From: DASXUX01 sp036504595
GTDB lineage: Bacteria; Planctomycetota; SZUA-567; H5-PLA8
Assembly: GCA_036504595.1 (NCBI GenBank)
Contig: DASXUX010000074.1
Location: forward strand, 90,842 to 154,841
Length of the DNA stretch: 64,000 nt
Direction of reading: 5' to 3'
Shown: positions 18,715 through 26,913 of the stretch, in pieces
Layout of the letters: each line of letters begins with the position of its first letter
How positions within the stretch are numbered: position 1 is the first letter of the stretch
Position numbers and translations under genes: made by a program
Notes under the pieces: model-generated
Database searches by the model: none
What the model saw: the letters and a program-made list of their open reading frames with translations, nothing else
What the model was told of the DNA's origin: nothing

Positions 18715-19959
18715 GAACACCAAGCTCACGAGCGTCTTCCCTGACGTCAGCGCCTCCAGTTCCTCCGTCAGCTTCTGCTTAAAGTCCGGTTCCAGTCCGG
18801 TGTGGATGGCCTGAACTTTGCCGTCCTTGCCGATCACTGCGGTAAACGGAATGCCCGAGACTTTGAAGAAGCTCGCGGCCTGACTTCCAGTATCCACTGC
18901 GACCGGGAACTGGAAGTTGCGTTTCTGCATGAACGCCTGAACGACCTCCGGCTCCTCATCCTGGTTGATCGCGTAGAACGCTACGCCGCGGTTCTTGAAT
19001 TGACGGGTGACTTCGGCGGCCTGAGGCAAACTCTGCACGCAGGGCACGCACCAACTCGCCCAGAACTCCAGCACGACGACCTTTCCTTTCATCGCCTGCA
19101 AGTCCAGCTTTCCGCCGCCAACCACGTCCAGGCTTACGGCCGGAGCCGGTTTTCCGAGCAGTTCGCGGTTCTCAGGCTGCTCGAATAGCGTCGCGACTTT
19201 ATGTGCGTCCGCGGGCGGCGTGAAAGCGAACGCCTGAGGGCCAGGATGCTCGCCGGTCTTCCATCCGCCAAAGGTCACGTCCATCGTCATCTTCGAATTC
19301 GGCGATTTCGGCATCAGCTCACCCAACTGTGAACTCATATCCACGCCGGCCTTCAGCAGCCACGGCTGAGGGCCGTCCGCCACCCACAGATCGGTGGCGA
19401 TCTCGCCCTGCACGATTCGCAGATGATGGCCGCGCGCGGCGCCTAGGTTTTCCGTGCCAATGAACTTCGCCGAGTCCACGTTCTGCATTATCGCATCGTA
19501 TGGGTTCTTCTTGAGCAGCCGGTCAACGAACAACATGTTCCCGACGCCCTTGTTCACCAAGGACGCCTCCGGCATGTCGAAGAGCCCCTCGAAGTCCTTC
19601 GGCGCCGGCTTCTGTGTAAAGGTCTTCATCGGCGGTAGAGAGACGGTCACCTGTCGTCCGTCAGAGTACAGATCCGCGCCCATGCCGTCGGTTAACCGTA
19701 TGGCGAGCTTATTGGGCTGCTCGGCGGTGATATCATATTTCGCCCACATCTCGCGGCGCATTCCCGGCGCCTGAACGGTTGTCAAAAAGGAAAGATTCAA
19801 GGAGAACTCCGGCAACTTGTGGTAGTAATCTGCGACCTGCCGCAGAATCTGCTCCGAACGCTTATCAACTTGAGGCGTATCCAGGTCTTCGGCCGCTGCC
19901 GCGCAGCCCGCAAACAAAGCTAGAACCGCAAGGGTTCGTATGAAGGGTCTCGCAAACAT
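18712..19959 (-). CDS. Secreted DUF2092-like and TlpA-type thioredoxin fusion
   Basis: 415 residues, ATG at 19959 (AAGGAG upstream), signal peptide 1-23. Residues about 35-265 resemble DUF2092/LolA-like domains (ILRQVADYYHKLPEFSLNLS, TDGMGADLYSDGRQVTV). Residues about 275-405 are a TlpA-type thioredoxin with the redox pair in ASWCVPC (about 322) and the cis-proline SGIPFT. It likely carries out thiol chemistry outside the cytoplasm, possibly using the N-terminal domain to bind a lipid or envelope substrate. Divergent from the aldehyde dehydrogenase. Confidence 0.85.
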   Translation of the reverse strand: MFARPFIRTLAVLALFAGCAAAAEDLDTPQVDKRSEQILRQVADYYHKLPEFSLNLSFLTTVQAPGMRREMWAKYDITAEQPNKLAIRLTDGMGADLYSDGRQVTVSLPPMKTFTQKPAPKDFEGLFDMPEASLVNKGVGNMLFVDRLLKKNPYDAIMQNVDSAKFIGTENLGAARGHHLRIVQGEIATDLWVADGPQPWLLKAGVDMSSQLGELMPKSPNSKMTMDVTFGGWKTGEHPGPQAFAFTPPADAHKVATLFEQPENRELLGKPAPAVSLDVVGGGKLDLQAMKGKVVVLEFWASWCVPCVQSLPQAAEVTRQFKNRGVAFYAINQDEEPEVVQAFMQKRNFQFPVAVDTGSQAASFFKVSGIPFTAVIGKDGKVQAIHTGLEPDFKQKLTEELEALTSGKTLVSLVF

Positions 19960-20182
19960 GTCCGCTCCTTGGCGCGCGCGGCGCTTTTGTTCCGGCAGCG
20001 CCTATAATTTGGCTTTTTATGTTGAATGCCCCAGGTTCTTCCAGACTGCGGCATCCAACCTCGGCGTACCTTGTCGCAAGCCTTGTGCTGCGCAGCAGAG
20101 GCAGGTGCCGCAAAATTTCGCGTTGGGAGTGTTGATCGCCGCGGAAATCGGAGACAATAGACCCGTCTGGAGGACTTCCACC

Positions 20183-21655
20183 ATGCAGCCTGCTGAGACG
20201 GTCGCATCTACGACTCTTGCCGCGCCCGCAAAGAGAAAATTCCTGCTCGCCGGCAAATGGACGGACAGCGCCGAAATCATGCGCATCTTCTCGCCGTGGA
20301 CAGGGCAGGTTGTCGCCGAAGTCCACGCGGCAACCGCGCAGCAGGCGCGGCAGGCCGGGGAGGCGGCGCGGTTGGCCGCGCCCGCACTCCGCGCGCTGAC
20401 CTGCGCTAAGCGCTCCGATGCGCTCCGGTTCGTCTCGCAGAAAATTGCGCAGCGAGCGGACGAGATCGCGGCAGTCATTCGCGACCAGGTTGGCAAACCG
20501 ATGTGGCTCAGCCGCGGCGAAGTGCAGCGAGCTGTGAACGTTTTTCGGCTGGCGAGCGAAGAGGCGCTGCGATTGCCCGGCGAGGTGCTTTATCCAGATC
20601 GCGAACCGCAAGGCGCCGGCATGGTCGGCCGCGTTCAGTATTTCCCGCTCGGACCTGTGTTGGGAATCACGCCGTTCAACTTTCCGCTGAACCTGGTCGC
20701 GCACAAAGTTGCGCCGGCTCTTGCCGCGGGCTGCCCCATCGTCATCAAGCCGCCGCCGCAAGGTCCCGGGGCCGCGCTGATTCTCGGCGAAATCGTGCTC
20801 GAAAGCGGGCTGCCCGAATCGTCGCTGCAAGTTCTGCCCGGCGGACTGGAAGCGGGTCAGGCTCTTTGCGCCAGCGACGCCTTCGCCGCGGTTTCCTTTA
20901 CGGGTTCCGCGAAAGCCGGCTGGTCGATCAAGCGCAGCGCTCTGCCGCGGCAAAAGGTGCTGCTTGAAATGGGCGGCAATGCAGCCGTCATTGTGGATGA
21001 CTCCGCCGACCTCGACCTCGCGGCAAAAGCGGTCGCAACGGCCGGCTACGCGTACGCGGGTCAAGTCTGTATCTCCACGCAGCGTGTCTTTGCACACAAA
21101 GCCGTGTACGAACGCTTCCGCAGCAAGCTGGTCGAGACCATCCGCACGCAGGTTTCGATCAGCGAAAACCCGGCCGACGAAAACACGGCTGTCGGCCCCT
21201 TGATCAGCAAGGACGCTGCGGATCGCATCGATGGTTGGGTGCAGTCGGCTTTGCAGCATGGCGCGATTGCTCCTGTTCGCGGCGAGCGCCGTGGTGAGCG
21301 GCTCATGACGCCTTGGCTTCTGGAAAACGTCGCGACAAGCGAACCGGTCTCCTGCGAAGAAGTCTTCGGTCCCGTGGTGCTGTTGCAGCAGGTGAGCAGC
21401 ATCCACGAAGGCATCGCGCAGGCAAACGCCTCCAAATACGGCCTGCAGACCAGCGTGTTCACACAGTCTCTGCAGAACGCGGAGGTCGCCTTCCGCGAGA
21501 TCGAAGCCGGCGCGGTGCTGGTCAACGTTCCGACCTCGTTCCGCATCGATGCCGCGCTTTACGGCGGGACGAAAGAGTCTGGTTTCGGCCGCGAAGGCGT
21601 GGCGGAAGTGGTGCGCACCTTCAGTGAGCCGCGCGTGCTGGTCGTTCGCCCTTAG
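20183..21655 (+). CDS. NAD(P)-dependent aldehyde dehydrogenase
   Basis: 490 residues from the ATG at 20183, preceded by GGAGG. Class signatures: ITPFNFPLNLVAHKVAPALA with the catalytic Asn (about 161), the catalytic Glu in VLLEMGGNAA (about 258), nucleophile Cys in YAGQVCISTQRV (about 292) and the EEVFGPVV motif (about 393). The best general match is to the succinate-semialdehyde/lactaldehyde/glyceraldehyde-3-phosphate branch. No operon partners, so the substrate is open. Confidence 0.93.
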   Translation: MQPAETVASTTLAAPAKRKFLLAGKWTDSAEIMRIFSPWTGQVVAEVHAATAQQARQAGEAARLAAPALRALTCAKRSDALRFVSQKIAQRADEIAAVIRDQVGKPMWLSRGEVQRAVNVFRLASEEALRLPGEVLYPDREPQGAGMVGRVQYFPLGPVLGITPFNFPLNLVAHKVAPALAAGCPIVIKPPPQGPGAALILGEIVLESGLPESSLQVLPGGLEAGQALCASDAFAAVSFTGSAKAGWSIKRSALPRQKVLLEMGGNAAVIVDDSADLDLAAKAVATAGYAYAGQVCISTQRVFAHKAVYERFRSKLVETIRTQVSISENPADENTAVGPLISKDAADRIDGWVQSALQHGAIAPVRGERRGERLMTPWLLENVATSEPVSCEEVFGPVVLLQQVSSIHEGIAQANASKYGLQTSVFTQSLQNAEVAFREIEAGAVLVNVPTSFRIDAALYGGTKESGFGREGVAEVVRTFSEPRVLVVRP

Positions 21656-21669
21656 CCCTCAAATGGTGC

Positions 21670-21711
21670 CACGGATGTGGCGGCGCGTCTTCTTGCGCCG
21701 CCTCATCCGTG
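21670..21711. terminator. Long near-perfect hairpin after the aldehyde dehydrogenase
   Basis: CACGGATG-T-GGCGGCGC pairs with GCGCCGCC-T-CATCCGTG (16 pairs, one T-T mismatch) around an 8-base loop. It starts 15 bases after the stop codon. There is no T-run directly after it, so it could be an mRNA-stabilising or repeat-derived hairpin rather than a true terminator. Confidence 0.6.
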
Positions 21712-21735
21712 CGGTTGCCCTCGTACAAAACAGAA

Positions 21736-21766
21736 GGCCACCCGAAAATGGGCGGCCCTCTTTCTA
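21736..21766. terminator. Candidate terminator between convergent genes
   Basis: GGCCACCC (21736-21743) pairs with GGGCGGCC (21750-21757), one mismatch, followed by CTCTTTCT. Lies between the aldehyde dehydrogenase and the convergent secreted protein gene. Confidence 0.5.
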
Positions 21767-21783
21767 AAGCAACGAACAATAGC

Positions 21784-22404
21784 TTACTTGACTGGCGTCA
21801 GGCTGATCGTGAGGCCCTTGACGGGCTTTCCGTCTTTGTCCATGATGCGGCAGCAGGCGCCGGTCGGGCCGCCACCATTGATCACGGCGGCAGTCAGCAC
21901 GTTCTGGCCCTTCTTGAGGGCGAACGACTTGGACTTGTCCTGGTCCTTTTCGGCCGCGCGGCCGGCGTAGGCGCGCACGACTTCGGTGCCGTTCACATTC
22001 CAGCAGGAGCTGTCATCGGAGCCGATAGAAATCGCGGCGTCAGCGACGTCGGCTTCGGCGATCACGTAGGCCTTGATGATGTTCATCGTGTTGTCCTGCT
22101 CATCGAAGCTGACGATGGCGTCGTCGGCCTTGACCGCTGTCCAAGCCAGTTCCTTGTCGCCGGCCTTCAGTTTGTCCTTCTCTGCCGGAGTGGCCTTGAC
22201 CGCATCAACGAAAACACCCTTGTTGAAGAAATCCTTCTGGTTGTCTTCGTCGTGGCTGCCGGCCTTGTCGTCCAACTGGATCGGGCCAAGCTTCAGCCAG
22301 TTCCGGATATAGCCTTCGTCGTCCAACTTGAAGGCATCGGCGGCCCGGACGGACAGAGCCAGTACTGCCAACGCACAGATCGCTGTGCATACCTGTTTCC
22401 TCAT
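21784..22404 (-). CDS. Secreted protein with probable beta-sandwich (jelly-roll) fold
   Basis: 206 residues, ATG at 22404 behind AAAGGAGGGG. Signal peptide 1-24 (ALAVLALSVRAADA). The body (IRNWLKLGPIQLD, CWNVNGTEVVRAY, LKKGQNVLTAAVINGGG) matches the pattern of galactose-binding-like domains often found at the C-terminus of glycosidases (a 'wing' with an NGxxV turn and a GxN-VL strand). Probably binds a carbohydrate or other ligand outside the cell. A strong inverted repeat lies upstream (22519-22536). Confidence 0.65.
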   Translation of the reverse strand: MRKQVCTAICALAVLALSVRAADAFKLDDEGYIRNWLKLGPIQLDDKAGSHDEDNQKDFFNKGVFVDAVKATPAEKDKLKAGDKELAWTAVKADDAIVSFDEQDNTMNIIKAYVIAEADVADAAISIGSDDSSCWNVNGTEVVRAYAGRAAEKDQDKSKSFALKKGQNVLTAAVINGGGPTGACCRIMDKDGKPVKGLTISLTPVK

Positions 22405-22518
22405 TCGTACCCCTCCTTTGGGTTTCTAAGCTGCTCCAACTCTCCTGACACAGGAGTGTTTGGATTCCAGCTATATTGACGCTATCAAACGCCAAAACCT
22501 GCACACTTTCGCTTAAAA

Positions 22519-22536
22519 TTATGCACGTGTGCATAA
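22519..22536. promoter_or_regulatory. Palindromic operator candidate
   Basis: TTATGCAC-GT-GTGCATAA, perfect 8-base half-sites, in an AT-rich stretch 115 bases upstream of the secreted protein start at 22404. No similar site was noticed elsewhere. Confidence 0.5.
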
Positions 22537-22558
22537 AAACTTTATATCACCACGTGCA

Positions 22559-25096
22559 CTACTTCTGTTCTGAATCCACAAGTACCGCTACGTCTTCAGC
22601 TTGCAGTGTTACATGAGCTTGTCCATCCACTATTGACAAGTCTGTTCCGCTGACCAGATCCTTGCACTTTCGCGGTGCCTTCTCGCGCCAGGAAAGCGTC
22701 ACCTGCTGAGTTCCGCCGCTGTCATTGAAAACCGTCCAAAATTTCGAGCCGAAGCGTTCCACATAAACCTTGGCAACGTTGGAACTTGCGCCAGTAACAG
22801 GCTGCCAGCCAGCTTCGGCAACCTGGCGGCAGAGCGGCACGTATTTCTTGAACAGGTCGCGGTCCCGGTTGTACAGTTTGGGCTGAGTAAAGTAGTGACC
22901 CTCCGACGCATTATGGCTGAAGAAGCCTGGGAACATTCCGTACGCCAAGCTCCGTTTCATGTACTTCTCTACCAACTCGTGCGAAAATTGTTCAAAGTTC
23001 GTGTTCATTAAAAAGCAGTACGGCTTCGGTCCGCAAATGGCTCGCCGGTAAAGCAGATCCTCGTCGGACATTGGGCGCCACTGGCCGCTGTGATTCCAAT
23101 CGGTCTCCGTTCCCATCACGTCCAGCCACGGCGCGAGCCAGCAGACGCGAATCGGCGTCGCATTGGCCATCATCAGCTTGCCCAGGCCGTGCACATCGTC
23201 AGCGATTGCGCGAATGTAATCGTACGCGATGAGCTCCCGCAAAATCCCCGGCTTGAATGACTGCCGCGAGAACGCCAGCGGTGCGCGGGCCGTCGCAAAG
23301 TGTTCGCGGCGGAAATCCAGATCGCCCGTTACCCAGCCTTCAGACGAATCGATGTACTCGCCGTCCAGATCGCCTTTGCGTTTGGCTCCATAAAGTTGTT
23401 CGCGAAGCTGCGCGTTCCATTTGTTCTGGAAATCGTTGATCTCTCCTTTGATTCCTGGCGACGAGTTCATGCTCCACACCGCGCCGTCGCACCAGGGCTC
23501 CGTGCGCAACTGAGCCATCAGTTTTCCGTCTTCGTCGTGATAGCCGCTGGTCAGCAGCGCTTGAGCGCTCTTGTCGCCCTTTGCCGCCAGCCGCTGAGCT
23601 TCCGCGACGGCTGCCTCCATCGTTTTCGGCGAACCCTTTGGCATCGTCATCCACCACGTCAGCGGCTCCGTGTAGCGGAAGGTGATCATGTCGTGAGTGT
23701 CGTCCCACGCCGTCTCGTTGTTCCCTTCTTTGAAGCGGAAACCAAAGTCCTCCCAGCCCTGCACGCTGCTGATTTTCTCGAACGGCATCCACAAACCCTG
23801 CTTCGGCGTGCGGCAGCGGAAGCACTCTGGATACATCGCATAATACTGCGCCAGAGCCCCGCGGAACCCGTCCGCGCCGTTAAACTTGAAGAAGTAGAAC
23901 GAGAACTCTGCCGACGGCTTCTCCGGCGTCAGCCCAAAATCGTAGGCAATAAAGAGCTGCTTCGCCGGACCGCTCGCACCAATGCGATAGAACGCCGGAA
24001 CAGTCATGTCGATGCCGATTGCCTTTCCCTGATTTTCTTTCGCGATCGCGCCCAGCGGATACTTGGACAGCCCCATCCCGCTGCCGGCGCTCCAGTGCGA
24101 GACGTTGGCGTACTCGCGACGCGGCTCGATCGTCATCTCGCTGCGTGGCGATGCCAGCCACCGCCAGCCAAGCGGGGTAGCGCCGGCCTCCGTGCCGGCC
24201 GTAGTGCGGGCATCTTGCCCGCTGCTCCGGTCCCCCTCTCCCCCGCGAGGGGTAGCGCCGGCCTCCGTGCCGGCCGGGTTTAGGGGTGAGGTGGCCTGTG
24301 CCCCGAACGGCACCGCATAGATCAGACTGATCGCGCGGTCTTTGCCGCTCGTATCCGTGAGTTTTCCCGTGAATTGCGTGACGGACGCTTCCGTCTTTGA
24401 ACTCACTTCGAACTTCAAGCCTAGCGCTTCGCCATTCTCAAAACTCACGTAGTCCGATCCCGCCGCAACATCGCGCACCTCAAAACCGTCGCGCGACGCC
24501 CCCTTGAACTCCACCGGAACGCCGTCGAACATCCCCGCGCCTTCGGCCGTCTTCAGTTGATAGCAAACTGGATTGCGAAATAGCGCCTTGCCGCTGTGCC
24601 TGCGGAAAAGCAGGTAAAAACTGAGCGTCTTCACGGGCTTGGCCGGGAAGACCTTCACTTCAACATGCTGCCAGTCGTGAGTCCCAACCTTGAAGTTCGA
24701 CGTCTGGCCCCACAGCGACTCGCCATCTGTGTAGACCATGTCCAGATACAAGGAGTAGTCGGAGTTCACCGACCCGCCCGCGTTTTCGGCTTTGCTTTCC
24801 GCCGTCGCGATGATCGGCAGAGGCACCGTCTGGTTCAGCGCGAGCGTCTGCGAGAACCCGCGCTCGATCTTCGCGTCGGAACCGTTGTCGCACTCGAAGC
24901 TCTCGCCGTCAGGTGGCACGTTCGTGTTCGCGCCGTTCGTTTGGCGCGAACTCGAGCGTGCATCCACCGCGCGCCACGCAGCGGCTTTCAGCAGGTTTTC
25001 CGCTTTTGTGTCGAGGCGCAACACCGCTTTCGTCGTCGCCCCATGCAAAGTGCACGCAATGCCAAACACACATGCGACCGCGAACAGTCTGAACAT
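22559..25096 (-). CDS. Secreted putative glycoside hydrolase, family not identified
   Basis: 845 residues from the ATG at 25096 (GAAGGGGG upstream), signal peptide 1-19 (VFGIACTLHG). N-terminal beta-sandwich modules, then a probable TIM barrel (GLWMPFEKISSVQGWEDFG, DLDGEYIDSSEGW, LLMANATPIRVCWLAPW-like strand ends with Asp/Glu) and a C-terminal beta domain. The acidic DGEYIDSSEGW may hold a catalytic residue. Two A elements, a GCGGGCA-TCT-TGCCCGC hairpin and part of a B element are inserted in frame around residues 273-307, adding a Gly/Ala/Thr-rich linker. Confidence 0.6.
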   Translation of the reverse strand: MFRLFAVACVFGIACTLHGATTKAVLRLDTKAENLLKAAAWRAVDARSSSRQTNGANTNVPPDGESFECDNGSDAKIERGFSQTLALNQTVPLPIIATAESKAENAGGSVNSDYSLYLDMVYTDGESLWGQTSNFKVGTHDWQHVEVKVFPAKPVKTLSFYLLFRRHSGKALFRNPVCYQLKTAEGAGMFDGVPVEFKGASRDGFEVRDVAAGSDYVSFENGEALGLKFEVSSKTEASVTQFTGKLTDTSGKDRAISLIYAVPFGAQATSPLNPAGTEAGATPRGGEGDRSSGQDARTTAGTEAGATPLGWRWLASPRSEMTIEPRREYANVSHWSAGSGMGLSKYPLGAIAKENQGKAIGIDMTVPAFYRIGASGPAKQLFIAYDFGLTPEKPSAEFSFYFFKFNGADGFRGALAQYYAMYPECFRCRTPKQGLWMPFEKISSVQGWEDFGFRFKEGNNETAWDDTHDMITFRYTEPLTWWMTMPKGSPKTMEAAVAEAQRLAAKGDKSAQALLTSGYHDEDGKLMAQLRTEPWCDGAVWSMNSSPGIKGEINDFQNKWNAQLREQLYGAKRKGDLDGEYIDSSEGWVTGDLDFRREHFATARAPLAFSRQSFKPGILRELIAYDYIRAIADDVHGLGKLMMANATPIRVCWLAPWLDVMGTETDWNHSGQWRPMSDEDLLYRRAICGPKPYCFLMNTNFEQFSHELVEKYMKRSLAYGMFPGFFSHNASEGHYFTQPKLYNRDRDLFKKYVPLCRQVAEAGWQPVTGASSNVAKVYVERFGSKFWTVFNDSGGTQQVTLSWREKAPRKCKDLVSGTDLSIVDGQAHVTLQAEDVAVLVDSEQK
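24177..24292. repeat. Composite of two A elements, a hairpin and a split B element
   Basis: A copy at 24177-24201; GCGGGCA-TCT-TGCCCGC hairpin at about 24206-24222; B left half (CCCTCTCCCCCGCGAGGGG) at 24233-24251; second A copy at about 24252-24276 placed inside B; B right end (TTAGGGGTGAGG) at 24280-24292. The host protein reads AGTEAGAT twice on the minus strand. The nesting implies that A entered B. Confidence 0.85.
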
Positions 25097-25221
25097 GGCA
25101 GCGCCCCCTTCATTACTCGGATGCAGCGAGTCTAGCTTTCCCAACCGTCAAACGCAACATGGACCCCACCCTGAACCCTAACCGTGCTGTTCTGTCCAAA
25201 CCTGCACCTGTGTGCACTCCC

Positions 25222-25312
25222 CTGTACCGCAGGCCTCCGGCCTGCACAACAAGGTGCCGCAGGCCTCTGGCCTGCCCAACACAGTGCCGCAGGCTTCCAG
25301 CCTGCCCGTTTT
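25222..25312. repeat. C element, three tandem 30-bp copies
   Basis: Three palindromes of the GCAGGCCTCCGGCCTGC type at 25229-25245, 25259-25275 and 25289-25305, spaced exactly 30 bases apart. They fill the 328-base gap between two leftward genes (25097-25424); I saw no coding signal in that gap. Confidence 0.92.
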
Positions 25313-25424
25313 TCCTGAAAACCCCGCATTTCGCGCCCCGTTTTTTGTCGTCACCCAACACCGCCCCTCCGCCAGTCCACGAACCCCGGCCCGAAACACC
25401 AATCTGGTCCGCCTCCGTTCGACT

Positions 25425-26639
25425 CTACGTCACAGAGACTCCGGCCGCGCGCTTCTCTCCTTGTTGTTCCTCGTTCTCGACGTTCCTCACAGCCACCGCC
25501 GTCCCCGTCGTCGCGCCCTCCGGTGTTCGCGCCGCCTCTTTCAGAATCTCTTCGATCAATTCCATCTCCACTTCATGCGGCGTCTTCCCAAAACCCAACA
25601 AACACGCCCTGAAAAACCTTTGGTAGGAGGAGAACCCCATCCCCATCGCCCACGTCGTGCGATGCCACCGCCCATCCCTCCGCGATTTCTTCAGCTCCGC
25701 AAAAATCTCATCCGCCTCGTCCGTGGCGCAGACTGTCCAGCCTGCGTCGCTCCGGTTCCCCTCTCCCCCGCGAGGGAGAGGGGTTAGGGGTGAGGGGGAA
25801 TCGCCGTTCTCCCCCTTCCCTTCGAGGGAAGGGGGGCGGGGGGTTAGGTTTGCGGCAGAGCCGCAATTCTGATTTCTGCGTTCTGCATTCTGAATTCTCT
25901 TCGTGATGAACTCTCTCAACTCCCGTTTTATCCGTTCGCGCACATTCTCAGCTTTGATCCGGTCCACCATCTCAACCGCCGACATCCCCGTCAGTTCCTT
26001 GCAGTACCCCGTCAGCCTCCGCTGCGAAATCCCCAGATGAAAACAAACCGTCCGCAGCGGATCCCACAAATACGTCCGCACTTCCGCCGCATCGATCTCG
26101 CTCTGGTGCGCACTCGAATACTTCATCTCGTACCGCAGCAGCCGCTCCGCGTTCTTCACGAGCAGCAGCATTGCCCCGAGCCGCTCGCGCGGACTCATCT
26201 TCGGCTCGTCGTCAGGAAAAAGACCGGAGACCTGCATCCACAGCGGCACCCGTTCCACCGCCTGAGCGCGCATGCGCCGTTCGTAGCGCTCTTCGCGGCG
26301 TTTCTCAGCCTCCGCATCGCCAAACTTTTCGCACTCTGCCACAAAGCGAAAGACATCTTCGTCCCCGCCTGCGCCCGCATCGCCGAGCTCTTGCGCTGTC
26401 AGAGCCTTCCGCGCCTGAAACATCTTCGCGACGCCCGCCGAAAACATCGCCTTCGCCGGATTCTTCAACTCCTCACCCGTCAACTCGCTCCCCGGCATGC
26501 CTCCCGTGCCGTCGCTCCTGCCTCCTGCCGCTGCCTCCTGCCCACTTCCGTTCATCCCCGCGTCCCCGTGTCCCCGCGTCTCCGCGTCATTCCGTTTTTC
26601 CACAACTCCGCCCTCCACTTTCATCGCAATCCATTCCAC
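25425..26639 (-). CDS. AraC-like DNA-binding protein split by repeat-derived insertions
   Basis: 404 residues. Two segments look like the two helix-turn-helices of an AraC domain: LGISQRRLTGYCKELTGMSA (about 203-222) and MGMGFSSYQRFFRACLLGFG (about 330-349). In ordinary AraC proteins these are about 50 residues apart; here about 105 intervening residues include heptamer-derived sequence (RIQNAERRNQN) and two B elements (LTPRPPSLEGKG, LTPLPRGGEGN). The N-terminus (residues 17-41) is also repeat-derived (DAETRGHGDAG, GQEAAAGG). Function beyond probable DNA binding is unknown. The start (26639 or the Met at 26624) is uncertain. Confidence 0.6.
   Translation of the reverse strand: MEWIAMKVEGGVVEKRNDAETRGHGDAGMNGSGQEAAAGGRSDGTGGMPGSELTGEELKNPAKAMFSAGVAKMFQARKALTAQELGDAGAGGDEDVFRFVAECEKFGDAEAEKRREERYERRMRAQAVERVPLWMQVSGLFPDDEPKMSPRERLGAMLLLVKNAERLLRYEMKYSSAHQSEIDAAEVRTYLWDPLRTVCFHLGISQRRLTGYCKELTGMSAVEMVDRIKAENVRERIKRELREFITKRIQNAERRNQNCGSAANLTPRPPSLEGKGENGDSPSPLTPLPRGGEGNRSDAGWTVCATDEADEIFAELKKSRRDGRWHRTTWAMGMGFSSYQRFFRACLLGFGKTPHEVEMELIEEILKEAARTPEGATTGTAVAVRNVENEEQQGEKRAAGVSVT
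25756..25850. repeat. Two B elements inside the AraC-like gene
   Basis: First copy 25756-25798: CCCCTCTCCC-CCGC-GAGGGAGAGGGG followed by TTAGGGGTGAGGG. Second copy about 25808-25850: CCCCCTTCCCTTCGAGGGAAGGGGG followed by GGGGTTAGG. Both are translated in frame. Confidence 0.85.
25867..25901. repeat. In-gene heptamer array TTCTGNN
   Basis: TTCTGAT, TTCTGCG, TTCTGCA, TTCTGAA, TTCTCTT. It lies inside the AraC-like gene between its two helix-turn-helices and next to the B elements. Confidence 0.82.
26515..26592. repeat. In-gene heptamer/octamer arrays
   Basis: CTCCTGC-type units (26515-26542) followed by CCGCGTC/CCCGTGT-type units (about 26557-26588). They encode residues 17-41 of the AraC-like protein. 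Between 26640 and 26913 there is no gene, only a short CGCCACA-type repeat (26643-26660) and unremarkable sequence. Confidence 0.75.
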
Positions 26640-26913
26640 CCGTCACGCGCCACACGCCACGAAAGCAGGTGACGGCTCCGGCAACGCAGACGCTTCTAAG
26701 TCGTGATGAATTGGATTTGCGAAGATCAGGCGCGCCCGGTTTCCCCCGCCGCCTCATAGATGAGAGCGGCCCGGGTTCAATATGTGTCGAACGCCCCTGT
26801 TGCCAAATACCCTAATACGCCGCCAGACAAATGCAACCTAAAATCTGCCAGAATTCACCGGTTGACAATCGGCGACGAACCACGGACAACTGATCACCCA
26901 GGAGACGATGAAC

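Noticed and set aside
19865..21406. 513-residue antisense frame over the aldehyde dehydrogenase
   Set aside because: Arg-rich shadow of a gene with all catalytic residues of the family.
21670..21711. Riboswitch
   Set aside because: It is a simple long hairpin located after a gene, with no upstream position or aptamer-like complexity.
25159..25626. Plus-strand open frames rich in Pro/Thr over the C element array
   Set aside because: They are translations of the palindromic repeats and of the antisense of the AraC-like gene.
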